A stretch of DNA of 64,000 nt, from assembly GCA_946902875.1 (NCBI GenBank), contig OX336345.1, positions 21,793,395 through 21,857,394 on the forward strand. The letters are read 5' to 3'. The position numbers and the translations under genes were made by a program. Every line of letters begins with the position of its first letter. The stretch's first letter is position 1. This DNA is from Nematopogon swammerdamellus. Lineage: Eukaryota; Arthropoda; Insecta; Lepidoptera; Adelidae. Positions 13,101 through 26,200 of this stretch are shown one piece after another. A model generated the notes under the pieces. It saw nothing but the letters and a program-made list of their open reading frames with translations. It ran no database searches and was not told the DNA's origin.

Positions 13101-16100
13101 ACTATTTTGGACAGATTGTAACGACAGGAACTCATTATAAAGACATAGAGGAAAACAAGGCAGTCGTGAAGGTACATCACCTTGGCCAAGGGTTCCGTGG
13201 AGCATTTTTTTTTTATGGAATCTGACACGGTTGGCTACATCACTTACTACATACGTGATGTCAGTCAGCCCATAACAACTTGGTGAATTAGGTGCCGTGG
13301 TCGTGCCGGCTACACTGAACCGGACAGAAAACACGAACTATTTACATAGCCGTTTCAACCGACCTTTCATATTGACTTTTAAAATATTGATATTGAAAGT
13401 TTGTTTTGAAATATTTAATCACACTTCTGCATTTTTATTTTTATTTAAAAATCCTTTTATTGTGTTCGATTCATTTAACCTACATTTATTCAAGAAAATT
13501 GTATTCGTCTTAAAGCTTCTCGTACACCTCTGTCCAAACAGAAAAAATATAAAAACAGCCTTAAAAATGTATGAAATAAAAAAATCGAACCCTGGAGTTG
13601 AAGGCGGTCGGTTATTTTTGCTTGCTTTACCACCGCCTTCAACTCTAGTATCATACATATCTAGGGTTCGATTTTTTTTTATTTCATACATTTTTGAAGG
13701 CGGTTTTTATATTTTTTTAAATGGTTTTTTATTTCACAGTTTTTTTAGTAATTTTTTGCTATTTTAATGTACTCGGCTCGCTTACCAATCCGATCTTGAC
13801 CAAATTGAAATGGGACCACACGGGAAGCACCAGCTTTCAAATAAAAAAAGAATCATCAAAATCGGTTCACCCAGGCGAAAGTTATGAGGGGACAAACATA
13901 AAAAAAAAACAGTCGAATTGAGAACCTCCTCCTTTTTTTGAAGTCGGTTAAAAACAAAAAAATTGAAGACAGAGCTCCATAGTTTTGGCAATGTCGTCAG
14001 TATGAGCGGAGCCCTAAAATGATTTTTAAATTAATACGCAGGTTATCTGGCGAACGTCACGTTCTAGAACGTTGTTTCGTGTCTGAGAACATTAGAGCGC
14101 GCCTCGCCCCGTTCGCTAAATTACCTAATTATTCGTTACGAAACAATTTATTCAGTCTGCGTTATTCGTGCGTACGAAAATCTTATCGCGTGTCTTGTCA
14201 GCTAAAGGTAATGTCGCCTTGTGTCTTTTTTGTGTGGCCTATGCCGTCTATAATTATTATTGTCTGGTATAAATGTTTTTAAAACCCAAACTAAGTTAAA
14301 TTAAACATAATATTACAATATTTTATAGTTGTCTTCTACGCTAATATTATAAAGTTGTCTATTAAAGTTGTCTTCTACACTAATCTACACTAATATTATA
14401 AAGTTGTCTATTAAAGTTGTCTTCTACACTAATCTACGCTAATATTATAAAGTTGTCTATTAAAGTTGTCTTCTACACTAATCTACGCTAATATTATAAA
14501 GTTGTCTATTAAAGTTGTCTTCTACATTAATCTACACTAATATTATATAGTTGTCTATTAAAGTTGTCTTCTACACAAATCTACACTAATATTATAAAGT
14601 TGTCTATTAAAGTTGTCTTCTACACTAATCTACGCTAATATTATAAAGTTGTCTATTAAAGTTGTCTTCTACACTAATCTACGCTAATATTATATAGTTG
14701 TCTATTAAAGTTGTCTTCTATACTAATCTACGCTAATATTATAAAGTTGTCTATTAAAGTTGTCTTCTACACTAATGTACGCTAATATTATAAAGTTGTC
14801 TATTAAAGTTGTCTTCTACACTAATCTGCGCTAATATTATAAAGTTGTCTTCTACACTAATCTACGCTAATATTATAAAGTTGTCTATTAAAGTTGTCTT
14901 CTACACTAATCTACGCTAATATTATAAAGTTGTCTATTAAAGTTGTCTTCTACACTAATCTACGCTTAAATTATAATTTTGTCTATTAAAGTTGTCTTCT
15001 ACACTAATCTACGCTAATATTATAAAGTTGTCTATTAAAGTTGTCTTCTACACTAATCTACGCTAATATTATAAAGTTGTCTATTAAAGTTGTCTTCTAC
15101 ACTAATCTACGCTAATATTATAAAGTTGTCTTCTACACTAATCTACGCTAATATTATAAAGTTGTCTATTAAAATTGTCTTCTACACTAATCTACGCTAA
15201 TATTATAAAGTTGTCTTCTACACTAATCTACGCTAATATTATAAAGTTGTCTATTAAAGTTGTCTTCTACACTAATCTACGCTTAAATTATAATTTTGTC
15301 TATTAAAGTTGTCTTCTACACTAATCTACGCTAATATTATAAAGTTGTCTATTAAAGTTGTCTTCTACACTAATCTACGCTAATATTATATAGTTGTCTA
15401 TTAAAGTTGTCTTCTACACTAATCTACGCTAATATTATAAAGTTGTCTATTAAAGTTGTCTTCTACACTAATCTGCGCTAATATTATAAAGTTGTCTTCT
15501 ACACTAATCTACGCTAATATTATAAAGTTGTCTATTAAAGTTGTCTTCTACACTAATCTACGCTAATATTATAAAGTTGTCTATTAAAGTTGTCTTCTAC
15601 ACTAATCTACGCTTAAATTATAATTTTGTCTATTAAAGTTGTCTTCTACACTAATCTACGCTAATATTATAAAGTTGTCTATTAAAGTTGTCTTCTACAC
15701 TAATCTACGCTAATATTATAAAGTTGTCTATTAAAGTTGTCTTCTACATTAATCTACACTAATATTATATAGTTGTCTATTAAAGTTGTCTTCTACACTA
15801 ATCTACACTAATATTATAAAGTTGTCTATTAAAGTTGTCTTCTACACTAATCTACGCTAATATTATAAAGTTGTCTATTAAAGTTGTCTTCTACGCTAAT
15901 ATTATAAAGTTGTATATTAAAGTTGTCTTCTACATTAATCTACACTAATATTATATAGTTGTCTATTAAAGTTGTCTTCTACACTAATACTAAAGTTTGT
16001 GAGTTTGGATGTAGGAGGTAATCTCCGAAAATACTCATCCGATTTTAAAAATTCTTTGAACAATATTTAGAATGGACCTTCAGGATGGACATAGGATACG

Positions 16101-19100
16101 CGAGCGAAGCCGCGGGAAAAAGCTACCTAGTTTATAAATATTAAAAGAGCCGTATACATGACCAGTTATGGCGTACTGGTGTAAAACGTGGTCGCTGTTG
16201 GCCAAAGGTCGAAAGTTGTTCAGCAAGCAATGGAGCGAGCCATGCTGGGATGGTACGTAACGACGCAATCCGCCGACGCACCAAAGTATTCGGTATTGAT
16301 CAACGGACGTCTATGCTCAAGTGGCAGTGAGCTGGGCAGTGCGGGAAGACCATCCGCCAGGTGTGTGGGTGGTACGACGACGTCAAGTGCGTCGGCGGAA
16401 AGCCGTGATTCCGTATCGTTGAAGGCCGGGAGGACTTGAGGAATATCGGAGAGGCGTATGTCGAGCAGTATACTCATACGCTCTGATTGACTGACATTAA
16501 TATCATCAATACTAATAATAAATCTGTAAGGGATGGTCATGGAGTAAGTAACTTTGTTTTATGAGATATTGCGTTTGTAGACTCTATATATGATACTAAA
16601 ACTAAATTGACGATTTTTAGAAATATTTTCTGTATGTATGTATGTTCCTACATAACTCTTAAACCGATCAACCGAATTGGATGAAATTTTGTACAAGCAA
16701 ATTTAACTATACGCGACATAGCATAGACTCATATAAATAAAATTCAGTTCCGGTTGCGCTAAGATATGGCTCTCATACAAACCGAATTGTTCCGCGAGCC
16801 GCGTGCAAAAGCTAGTTCAATTAATAATTGAAAGTGTGGGAAATATTTGTAGTATGGGACAGCCTTTAAAACCCCATACCGTCAACGTCATCTTTGGATG
16901 CCGCAGTGGCGGCGGGCGGCATGACGTAGGCAACGCTGCAGTGGTGCTAATTTGGGTGGAAGCACGACACCAACACCACCCGCCAGAGGCGTATTTATGT
17001 GTCTTCCGCCGGGGACCTGTGCATAGGACATCAAAATATTAGGGCGACAATATCTTGTATGGTTACATTTTTAACGCGAGGTAAAATATTGTATTGTCAA
17101 GGTTCGTTCGTAAATCACGATGTCCTAAAGTTATTTAAAATTATATTAAGAACTATGTATCTATCATGTTAAAACTTGTATTTTGCCTTTGTGTCAGACA
17201 AGGTTAACCGGAAGAAATTGCGTACTATAATAATTTAATTTTCTGTTTCACAATAATTCATGTTCTAATAAATTTTGCATCGAATAGAGGACTACATGTT
17301 TTTTATATGTACATACGTAAAATCACGTCTATTTTCCAATAAGGTAGGCAGAGACAACGGACCCAGGAGTGCCACTATCCTGCCTGACACACCTGTTCAG
17401 CGTCTTCCACAGTCATAATGTTATTTATACTTGAACATGTTCGTCGGTTATGCTTTATATTTTTTTTACTAAATACCACGTGTAGGTTAGGAGCAAAGAT
17501 TTTGGGAGGAGAGAAGATGTGCCATGAACTCCCACTCGTATCGGAATCGCTGTCGCCATTTTACGATCGCACACAATCACAATTCACACACACGAACGCA
17601 CATTCGTACCAGCGATGTTTGGCTAATCCAAAGCGTTGTATCCACCACGTGCGCTCACGTACACATCGATAGTTAATATGGGAAAATCTGCCCATATTAC
17701 GGTATCGCGGGCATGCCTCCTTCGCATATCTAGTCTCCTTCTAAAATCTTTTGTTAGGAGCAAACTAATAGCCCTTAGTAGAGTTTTATTTAATACGGCC
17801 CTGCCTCCACCTACACGCTGACACCGAGCTATCTTCACCCCTGCTCTCCCCCACCTCCCCATGGTTCCGCAAGTCTTCGTGCGCGACTTTGCACATAGCT
17901 CAGCAGGTTCATTAACATATTATTCTTCTGTTTTAATATTAATTGAGTCCGCAAAGTCACGAATATACTCCCGACATTGTAACAACGGGCGATAGCGGCG
18001 GCGGCGCTGCGCTGATGGAAATAACTTTGTACCTATTGGGTTACTTTTTTAACGGTTTGAAAAAAAAAACTGTATTAATGAAATTATCTTTATTATTGAC
18101 TCACACCATTGGAACGCAAAAGGCATTCTTAACAAACTAGGTAACCGTTATAATAATGAAAAATTCATTAGAATTAGCGATGTTTTAATGAGTGATGGAA
18201 TCCAACTAGAGATTCGACGTCTCTGAGCAATGACTTGACTTTTAAATAGTTCGTGTTTTCCGTCCAGTTCAGTGTAACCGGCACTGCCGAAGGAAAGCAC
18301 TGACATGGCACCTAGTTCACCAAGGCAGACATCACGGACGTAGTAGATGATGTAGCGAACCGTGTCAGTTTCCATAAAAAAAAACAACAAATCTTGAAAA
18401 AAAATCACGAAAAAATTCAATTTCGGGACGAGCGATATCGAAATATTTTATGAGCGCGCGATATCAAAAGAATGCTCTGTCCGACCCAGATGTTTAGAAT
18501 TTACGGCCTTGTAATGTACAATTTTTGCAAAATCGTATATAAATGGCGGCAAGCTGGTTGGGCCGACCCGACAACGAGGCGAGCGGGCGCGGCCTAAATA
18601 GTCAGAGATCCCACTTAAACAGTGTGCACCCTCATCTGTTATTCATATCAAAATCAAAACAAGATATGTTTAATGCCTTTTTAAAATTTTGCAAAAGGTA
18701 CAACTTAACGCTGTAGGCGTTCTGCTCCAGCCAACGTTTGGGTTATCAAATATCATGAATGAGTGTGGAGTGGCAGAGAACAAATAAGAATGATGTAGAC
18801 AAATTTATACAACATAAATATAAATAAATAGATAAAAATAATATTATTACATACAAAAATATACACTATAAACATATACAAAATATATGGTCTCCCTCTA
18901 TCTTTGTTGTGGACAGAGGTAAAAGCATGATACATAGATCGATATTTTTTTATAGAAATGAAGACGTTCTTCGGTTTTGAGCTAGTTAAAGTAGTAATAA
19001 TAAACTTTATACCACTTAATGTGTGGCAAGGGCTCATTGCCTAAGGCCATTTCATCCAGTCAACCCGGTGGACGGACATTTTTACATGGAATCCGAACCA

Positions 19101-20243
19101 TGGAGCAGTATTAGTAACAGGTGAAGGTATGCACGTTATTTTTTTCAAATCAGAAAAAAAACTCATTGGTACACGCCGGTTGGATTTGAACCTCGGACCT
19201 CTCGCAAGAGAAGCCGACGCCCAGATAGATAGTAGATAACAGATACATAGTTTATTTATATAAAGTTAATAATATTCCCTTCGAATCGACGATCGTTGTG
19301 CCCATATATCGGCGCATGGGCTGATTACGAAGAGCCTCAACGACCACCTTGATAGGCTCTTGCTGAGTGATTTGCCAGTCAGTCGAGTCAAAATTTGACG
19401 TTTTGTACAACGAGCACCATACGCCTCCAGCTCCCAGACGGCTCCAGGAATTCCCGTTGTTCCTGATGAAGCCCTTGACGTATGCTGAGATAATGTTAGA
19501 TGTGCATAATGAAAGGTTTGTTGTAAGAAATCTCTGTAAGGGATAAGATAAGGACACGGTTGTATGGATAGTCCTTTTAATTTTTTTATTTTGTGTATTT
19601 TATAGTATCTAAAATTAATATTTACATTTTCATCACCAAAGAGGATGAACACTGGTGAAAAAAAAAACACAGGGCGACTCTATACATAAAACTGTACGTC
19701 CCTTCCCTTACCTTTACTAGGTGGTAGGCTCAAATTGTAGCCGACTGGGTTGGTACCACCGTACTGGATGTAAGACGGCCGCATAGCAGCCTCGGTTGTG
19801 TTCTCCTCTAGTTCAGTATAGCCAACAATCCAGGGAAGTCTCCGGTATGGCACTTACCTTCTCGGAGGTGATGTGGCTGGTCGGAGCATGTTCTTTGGCC
19901 TCTCCGACCCATAACGGATTACATAAAAAAAAACCGGCCAAGTGCGAGTCGAACTCGCGCACCGAGGATTCCGTATCCATGGCGCCATCTAGATGGCGTG
20001 TTATGAAATGCTTCATATTAGTTAAATGTCATGATTAGTTAAAATGCTTCATAATCTATTCGGTAGATGGCGCGCGCGCATTCACTTTTTTGTTTCTTCT
20101 ATGGGAACCCCTGTGAATTTATAATTTTTTCTTATTTTTAATATTTGTTGTTATATCGGCCATAATAGCACATATTCTGTGAAAATTTCAACGGGCTACC
20201 TATTACGGTTCAAGAGATACAGCCCCGGACAGACGGACGGACG

Positions 20244-20274
<31 letters not shown>

Positions 20275-23200
20275 AGACGGCGTAGGCTTAGTAATAGGGT
20301 CCCGTACCGGATACGGAACCCTAAAAAGAAACATTCTGTATAAAAATTGTTTTATCTGAATAACAGATGATGGTATAAATTGCTTATGCGGGATCTCGTA
20401 CTAACAGGAAGTATCGCATCGTCTCCATCCCCGCCCGTTTCGCTTCCGTGTCCTCGCCACCTCGACACTGTCACTGTGAAACCGCAGCTGTGGTGCCCTC
20501 TACCGGCGCGGCATTGCCCCGCAGCGCCGCGGCGAGGGAGCTGCCTTTAATGTGCAAATATACTATTTAACAGTTTTATTCAAATCGGTTCAGTAGATCG
20601 CGAGATAATTGCATTTTTTTTTATTGCAGGCAATAGCTGCCGATATTTTTTACTTTAAAATGTTTTGTTTGTTTTTTATTTTGGTACAAAAATTCTCACA
20701 TACACTTTAGTTCGTTTGATCGATAAATTAACGTATTTTTTTTTACATTTAGTGCTTGCCTGTTCATTTATACCGTAGCTCCGTAGTTCCATCGCCATTG
20801 GCTGGTTCTCCGTGTCTTATTCTGTACCAACGACTCAACAATGCTCACCTTCGATCTATCCGCTGAGGAAGGCGACGAGGTCAGTTTCACGTGCATCTAT
20901 TTTCTAAGTCCAAAGCATACTTTATTGCAGCTACCTACTGTACGTAGGTACCTAATATGACGAGACGAAAGTTCACTTTCTCCATGAAAAATCGTCTTTC
21001 GGCATTTATGTTTTCTAGCCCCCTAAACTTTATCCCATTTTTACAATTTTGTTTTTTCTTTTGTTCAGGACAGTCCAATCTAAGTTCCTGCATTTTTTGG
21101 TTTAGAATTTAGATGAAATATACCTACAACACCGGAGCTAAAAAATTGTATTTCGACCGAAAAAATTGATTTTTTTAATTTTTTGATGGCATGAAGTTCA
21201 TTAAGCTTTATTGAGTCATCACTTTAGATATACAAAAAATAAAAAAACAGGAACGTAGATTCGACTGTCTTTATTACAACAAAAAAAAAGAATTGTAAAA
21301 ATCGTATAAGGTTAGGGGGGTGAAAAACATAAATGCCGAAAGACTATTTTGTATGGAGAAAGTTAACTTCCGTCTCGTCTTAAGTGTATGTAAAGACAGC
21401 CTGATCAGTGAGAAAATTGTAATCATGATGAAATATTGTGGATTTTTTTTTCTTGCTTTCATATCGTTCTGGTTGCCCCATTCTTCGTCCTCACCTGCAA
21501 CCAACATAAAAAACCAAGTTAAACACAACTAGGGTTAAGTTAGAACAACGAGTTCGGTCGAGACTAACGAAAGACATTTATGGAGCGAATGTCAGTGGAA
21601 GAGTCGGGAAGGGTCGCACTAGACGCACGCACCTGGACCAGATCGGGCGTGTGCTCAAAAAGGGTCAAGTGCGTAGGTACCCGTAACCGACGAGCACGCA
21701 TGAAGAACATTATGAGAGTGGAGGTGAGTGAAGAGGCGGCAGAGGTGTATCAGTATCGTGGCACCTGGAGATCCGTTGTCTCTGCCTACCCCACTCGGAA
21801 ATAGGCGTGACGCTATGTATGTAACATACTCGTAATTATGCAGCCTTCTAAAAATCCATACGAGGTTGCGCCAGAACGAATGATAACATCCTCAGTTGAA
21901 GGAGATCCCAGTTTATTATTATTATAAAAATCTGTTAAGTGCGAGTTTTACTCGCGCACGAAGGTTTCCGTATCTATCCGCTATCAATAATATCCGCCTA
22001 TCCGCTCAGGTGGCATGGTCTTCGAATTTTAATTTCGAAGATATTTAGGACGATCGGAGAGAAGCCTCAATGAGGTCGATAGCAATTTACAGTGGGAAAA
22101 TGACAGCACCTCAATGAGGTCGTTGGCATTTTAGCGGCTATAACAATGCAATGTATAAAAGCTTGTGGCGCCATCTGTTATTAAATCGTGTGACTAATCG
22201 ATTTTAATGAAACGTTTCTTGTATGGGCGCCACCCTTAATTTTTAACTTTTCAATTTTTTCTTATTTGTTGTTTCATCCGCCATAGTAGTACATATTCTG
22301 TAAAAGTTTCAACCGGCTACCTATTACGGTTCAAGAAATACAGCCCTCGGACAGACGGACGGACGGACGGATGGACGGACAGACGGACGGACGGACGGAC
22401 GGATGGACGGACGGACGGACAGACAGACGACGGAGGCTTAGTAATAGGCTTCCGTACGGGACATTTGTTTTGTAAATAAAAATAATAAACTTTTTATTTA
22501 TAATAAGCGCGACAAGTGGCCCCAAGCCACCCATAAGGTGTCTTAACGACGCCCATGGACATTCGGTCGTACGCGGGGGTTATCGATTCCTTCTTCCCCA
22601 ACCGTTTTAGAAGAACGCAACATTTTTAAACTTCTTGAAATAATCAAATTTGATCATTCTCGTTCATCACAGTATTAAATTAGAACGAATATGCGGGTTC
22701 GTGCTTACGAGATTATGCAAGTTAATACCGAAGTTTACGATAGTTATTTATGGCTTTCAAAATACAATGATTAGGTATTCGACAAATTATTTAATCGACT
22801 GATGGCGGCGGAGCAGGGCACGACGAACCCTTCAGCGTATTACCATACTGAGCTGAACTGCTTCACTGGTACCTAAACTGGAATGGATATACAGGGCTGT
22901 TTCAGGATAGGCTTGAGAAACTTCAGGAATAGAAAGTACTCATTATTAGAAGAAAAAAAATCCTTATCAGTGAAATCGAAATTGCGATTTTTCTTTTCAT
23001 GAAAAAAATTAAAATTGTAATAAAAACTCGATGGACAGTGAGTACGGAGATATTTGGATACAGTCCTGTCTAGGTCTAGGGAGTGCATTGACCTAGTCCA
23101 GTTCCCTTTTTCTTTTGATGTCAGTACTACGTTGCCTATCAAAAAACCATATCCGTCTACCTTTTGTCTTTCTACAATGCAAAATATAAAAACCTGTGGC

Positions 23201-26200
23201 GCCATCTATTATTCAGTAGTGTGACTAATCTATTCTTAGCACCTTTCTTGTATGGGTACCCCTTATTTTTTTACTTTTAGCTTGTTTTATCGCACATCCG
23301 GCATTATAACACATATTCTGTGAAAATTTCAACCGGCTACCTATTACGGTTCAAAAGATACAGCACTCGGACGGACGGACAGACAGACAGACGACGTAGG
23401 CTTAGTAATAAGCTTCCGTGTGGATACGGAACCCTAAAAATGCATACGAACATTAGTTCCGTGGACGTTCACCACCTGCCGTCAGCCCCAAAGTGTCGAC
23501 AAGCAAATCAAAATAAAAATCGTTGTCTAAAGTCATTCCAGCACGCTAGCTTAATATAGTTCAGTGCGATACTGGAATGGACAGAGATACGAGTTAAGGG
23601 CGGCGTAGGGGGGGGGGGGGGGGGGGGCACCACGACAACTCAGTTCAGTTTATGTCCAAACCTGTGCGTGTACAATACTCTCTTTGTATTCATTTCACGA
23701 AACGAATTTTCGAACTCACTGAAAACCTAAAGAATATAATAATCAATAAAAATCATAACGATAACCAAGTTCACCCGGTGTTATGGGCTGACATCACGGA
23801 TGTTGTAGGTGATGTAGCCAACCGTGTCAGTTTCCATAAAAATAAAAATAAATAAAATCATATTTATAACACTAGTTATAGAGGGTATAATATGATCTTG
23901 ATCAGTCAGTATTATCATTTAAAAATAAAACATATTCATATCGTTTATAAATGGACAGTATTTTTGTGTGCTGTTGGATACTGGATAGTGAAATATCGGA
24001 TACCTGGATACCGTTTACACCCTGTCAAACTGTGTGAGAAATGTCATTTTAACCGACAGATAAATGTTAACTGAGACGTAGCTTGTATTTCGCCACCTCC
24101 AATCGAACCTAGGTAAATATGTCTCCAAAAAGGAGCCTAGAAAAAAATATTTTTAGTACGATAATAATTGGAATTTAAATGTCAAACTACGGATTCTTCT
24201 TTATAAACGGTGTATCAATAACATATTTTTTTGAAGAAGAAGTAATCATGTCTACTTATTTAGATATTTAAATCGAAATATAGCGATTTCCAAAATTCCC
24301 ACGTATGTTATAGCCTTAAGTGATATTTCTCACACAGTTAACAGGAATCAACGTGGAACTTTCGGCTAAAATATATTTGCCGGTTAAATCCTGTCAAGTG
24401 TATGAGAATAGCCGACAGATAAATTTTGACGTAGACTTGATAGGAGGAAATTCAAAATTTTTTTTTTTTTTTATTTCCTAGCGGTTTTGTTTTTAGTGTT
24501 ACGAATTTATGGATATTAAAAGTGCCCAATAATGTTGAAGACAATACTCAAACGGGTCCTTCACGATAAGGAAGAAGAGCCGGATGTACAGATGAAAGCG
24601 GTCATCAACTTTCAAGTAAATTATTTAGTATATGGTCAGCTAAAGCATCCATAACAGTGTAATAAGTAAATTATTTTTAGTTAACATTAGTTTAATTTGT
24701 CCTATACATAGGCTGTTCCGAAAATTGTTAGTGAAATGAAAAATAGTTAGAATATGAAAAAAATTTATTTACAGCTTTTCAAAATATTTCCTTCCAATCC
24801 CTATGCACTTATGCATTCGGGTGAACCAGGTTTCAAAACATTTAAAAAACGTATCTTGCTGGAGGTCGAAAAATAATTCCGAAATTCTTCGACGGCCTCG
24901 TCTGCAGTGTTGAATTTTCGGCCGCGAAGCATTTTTTTTACCGTGGGAAATAAAAAAAAATCGCATGGACCTAAATCTGGGCTGTACGGAGGATGGGATA
25001 ACCTTTGTACCCCCGAAGTTGTCAAATAGTCCATGTTTCTACCGGTGTGTGAGCGGGCGCGTTATCTTGGTGAAAAAGAATGCCACGGACGCCGCTCCTT
25101 GGGCGCTCGCTATTCAACTCCCCGAAAGCTTGAGGCAGACAAACTTCGCAATACCAATCTTCAGTTCAGCCTGAATCTCCCGATGTGTAATGTGTCTAAT
25201 CTCCCGCAATAGCCACTCTACCCTGATGACGTTTTCATGAGTGACTGCAGTTGATGGTCGGCCGGGTCTGGGCTCATCGTTTAGGTTCTCTCGACCAGGT
25301 TTAAATTCACGAAACCAATAAGTAACTGTTGCTAACCCAGGAGCAGACTCCCCAAAAGCAGCTTGCAAATTTTCGTGAAATTCCTTGAAGGTTAACCCTC
25401 GTTTATAAGCATAGAAAATCATAACACGAAAAGCTTCCCGCGAGACGTGCATTGTTGCAAATAAAATATGAGTGACGGCTAACCGTTAAAAATATTTAAA
25501 AAAAGAACTACACATAGGGGGCCAATAATTTTCATCAAGGAGATTTGTATTTAAATTAGCCGTCAAATCAAAATAGTTTCAGGAAAAAAAAAATTGTATT
25601 TATTCTTTGGCTAACAATTTTCAGAACAGCCCACGTATAATTTATTCTCGCCTAATGTTTTTATTTCTAATGAAAGTTTATAATAAAATCTAAAAGCTGA
25701 CCAATAAAGCTTTTGAAGTTTTAAATAATCTATGTCTTATTGTACGATAATCTTACATCGTGTAACATCAATAGTTACTAATAATAAATCTGTAAGGGAT
25801 GGTCATGGAGTAAGTTGCTTTGTTTTATGAGATACTGCGGCCGTAGACTCTATGTATGATACTAAAACTAAATTTACGATTTTTATAAATCTTTTCTGTA
25901 TGTATGTATGTTCCTCGATCATCCGAATTCGATGAAACTTAGTACATTTGATTATACGTGACACAGGACAGGTTAAATAAAATTCAGTTCCGGTTACGCT
26001 TATAATATGTGGCTCTCATACAAACCGAATTGTTCCGCCCGCCGAAATAAAGTTACGGTAGCGGGCTTACTTACTTTCTTCTTTTTAAATACGAATTTCA
26101 CGCAAGCGAAGCCGTGGGCAAAAAGCTAGTAATAAATAAAACAAAATTATAAATTCATAATTTTTTTTTTTTTAGTTTTTCCTACCATGATGTTCTACCC

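Noticed and set aside
13297..13767. 156-codon + strand Phe-rich frame
   Set aside because: AT-rich sequence through a SINE B fragment and an inverted repeat; no protein-like features.
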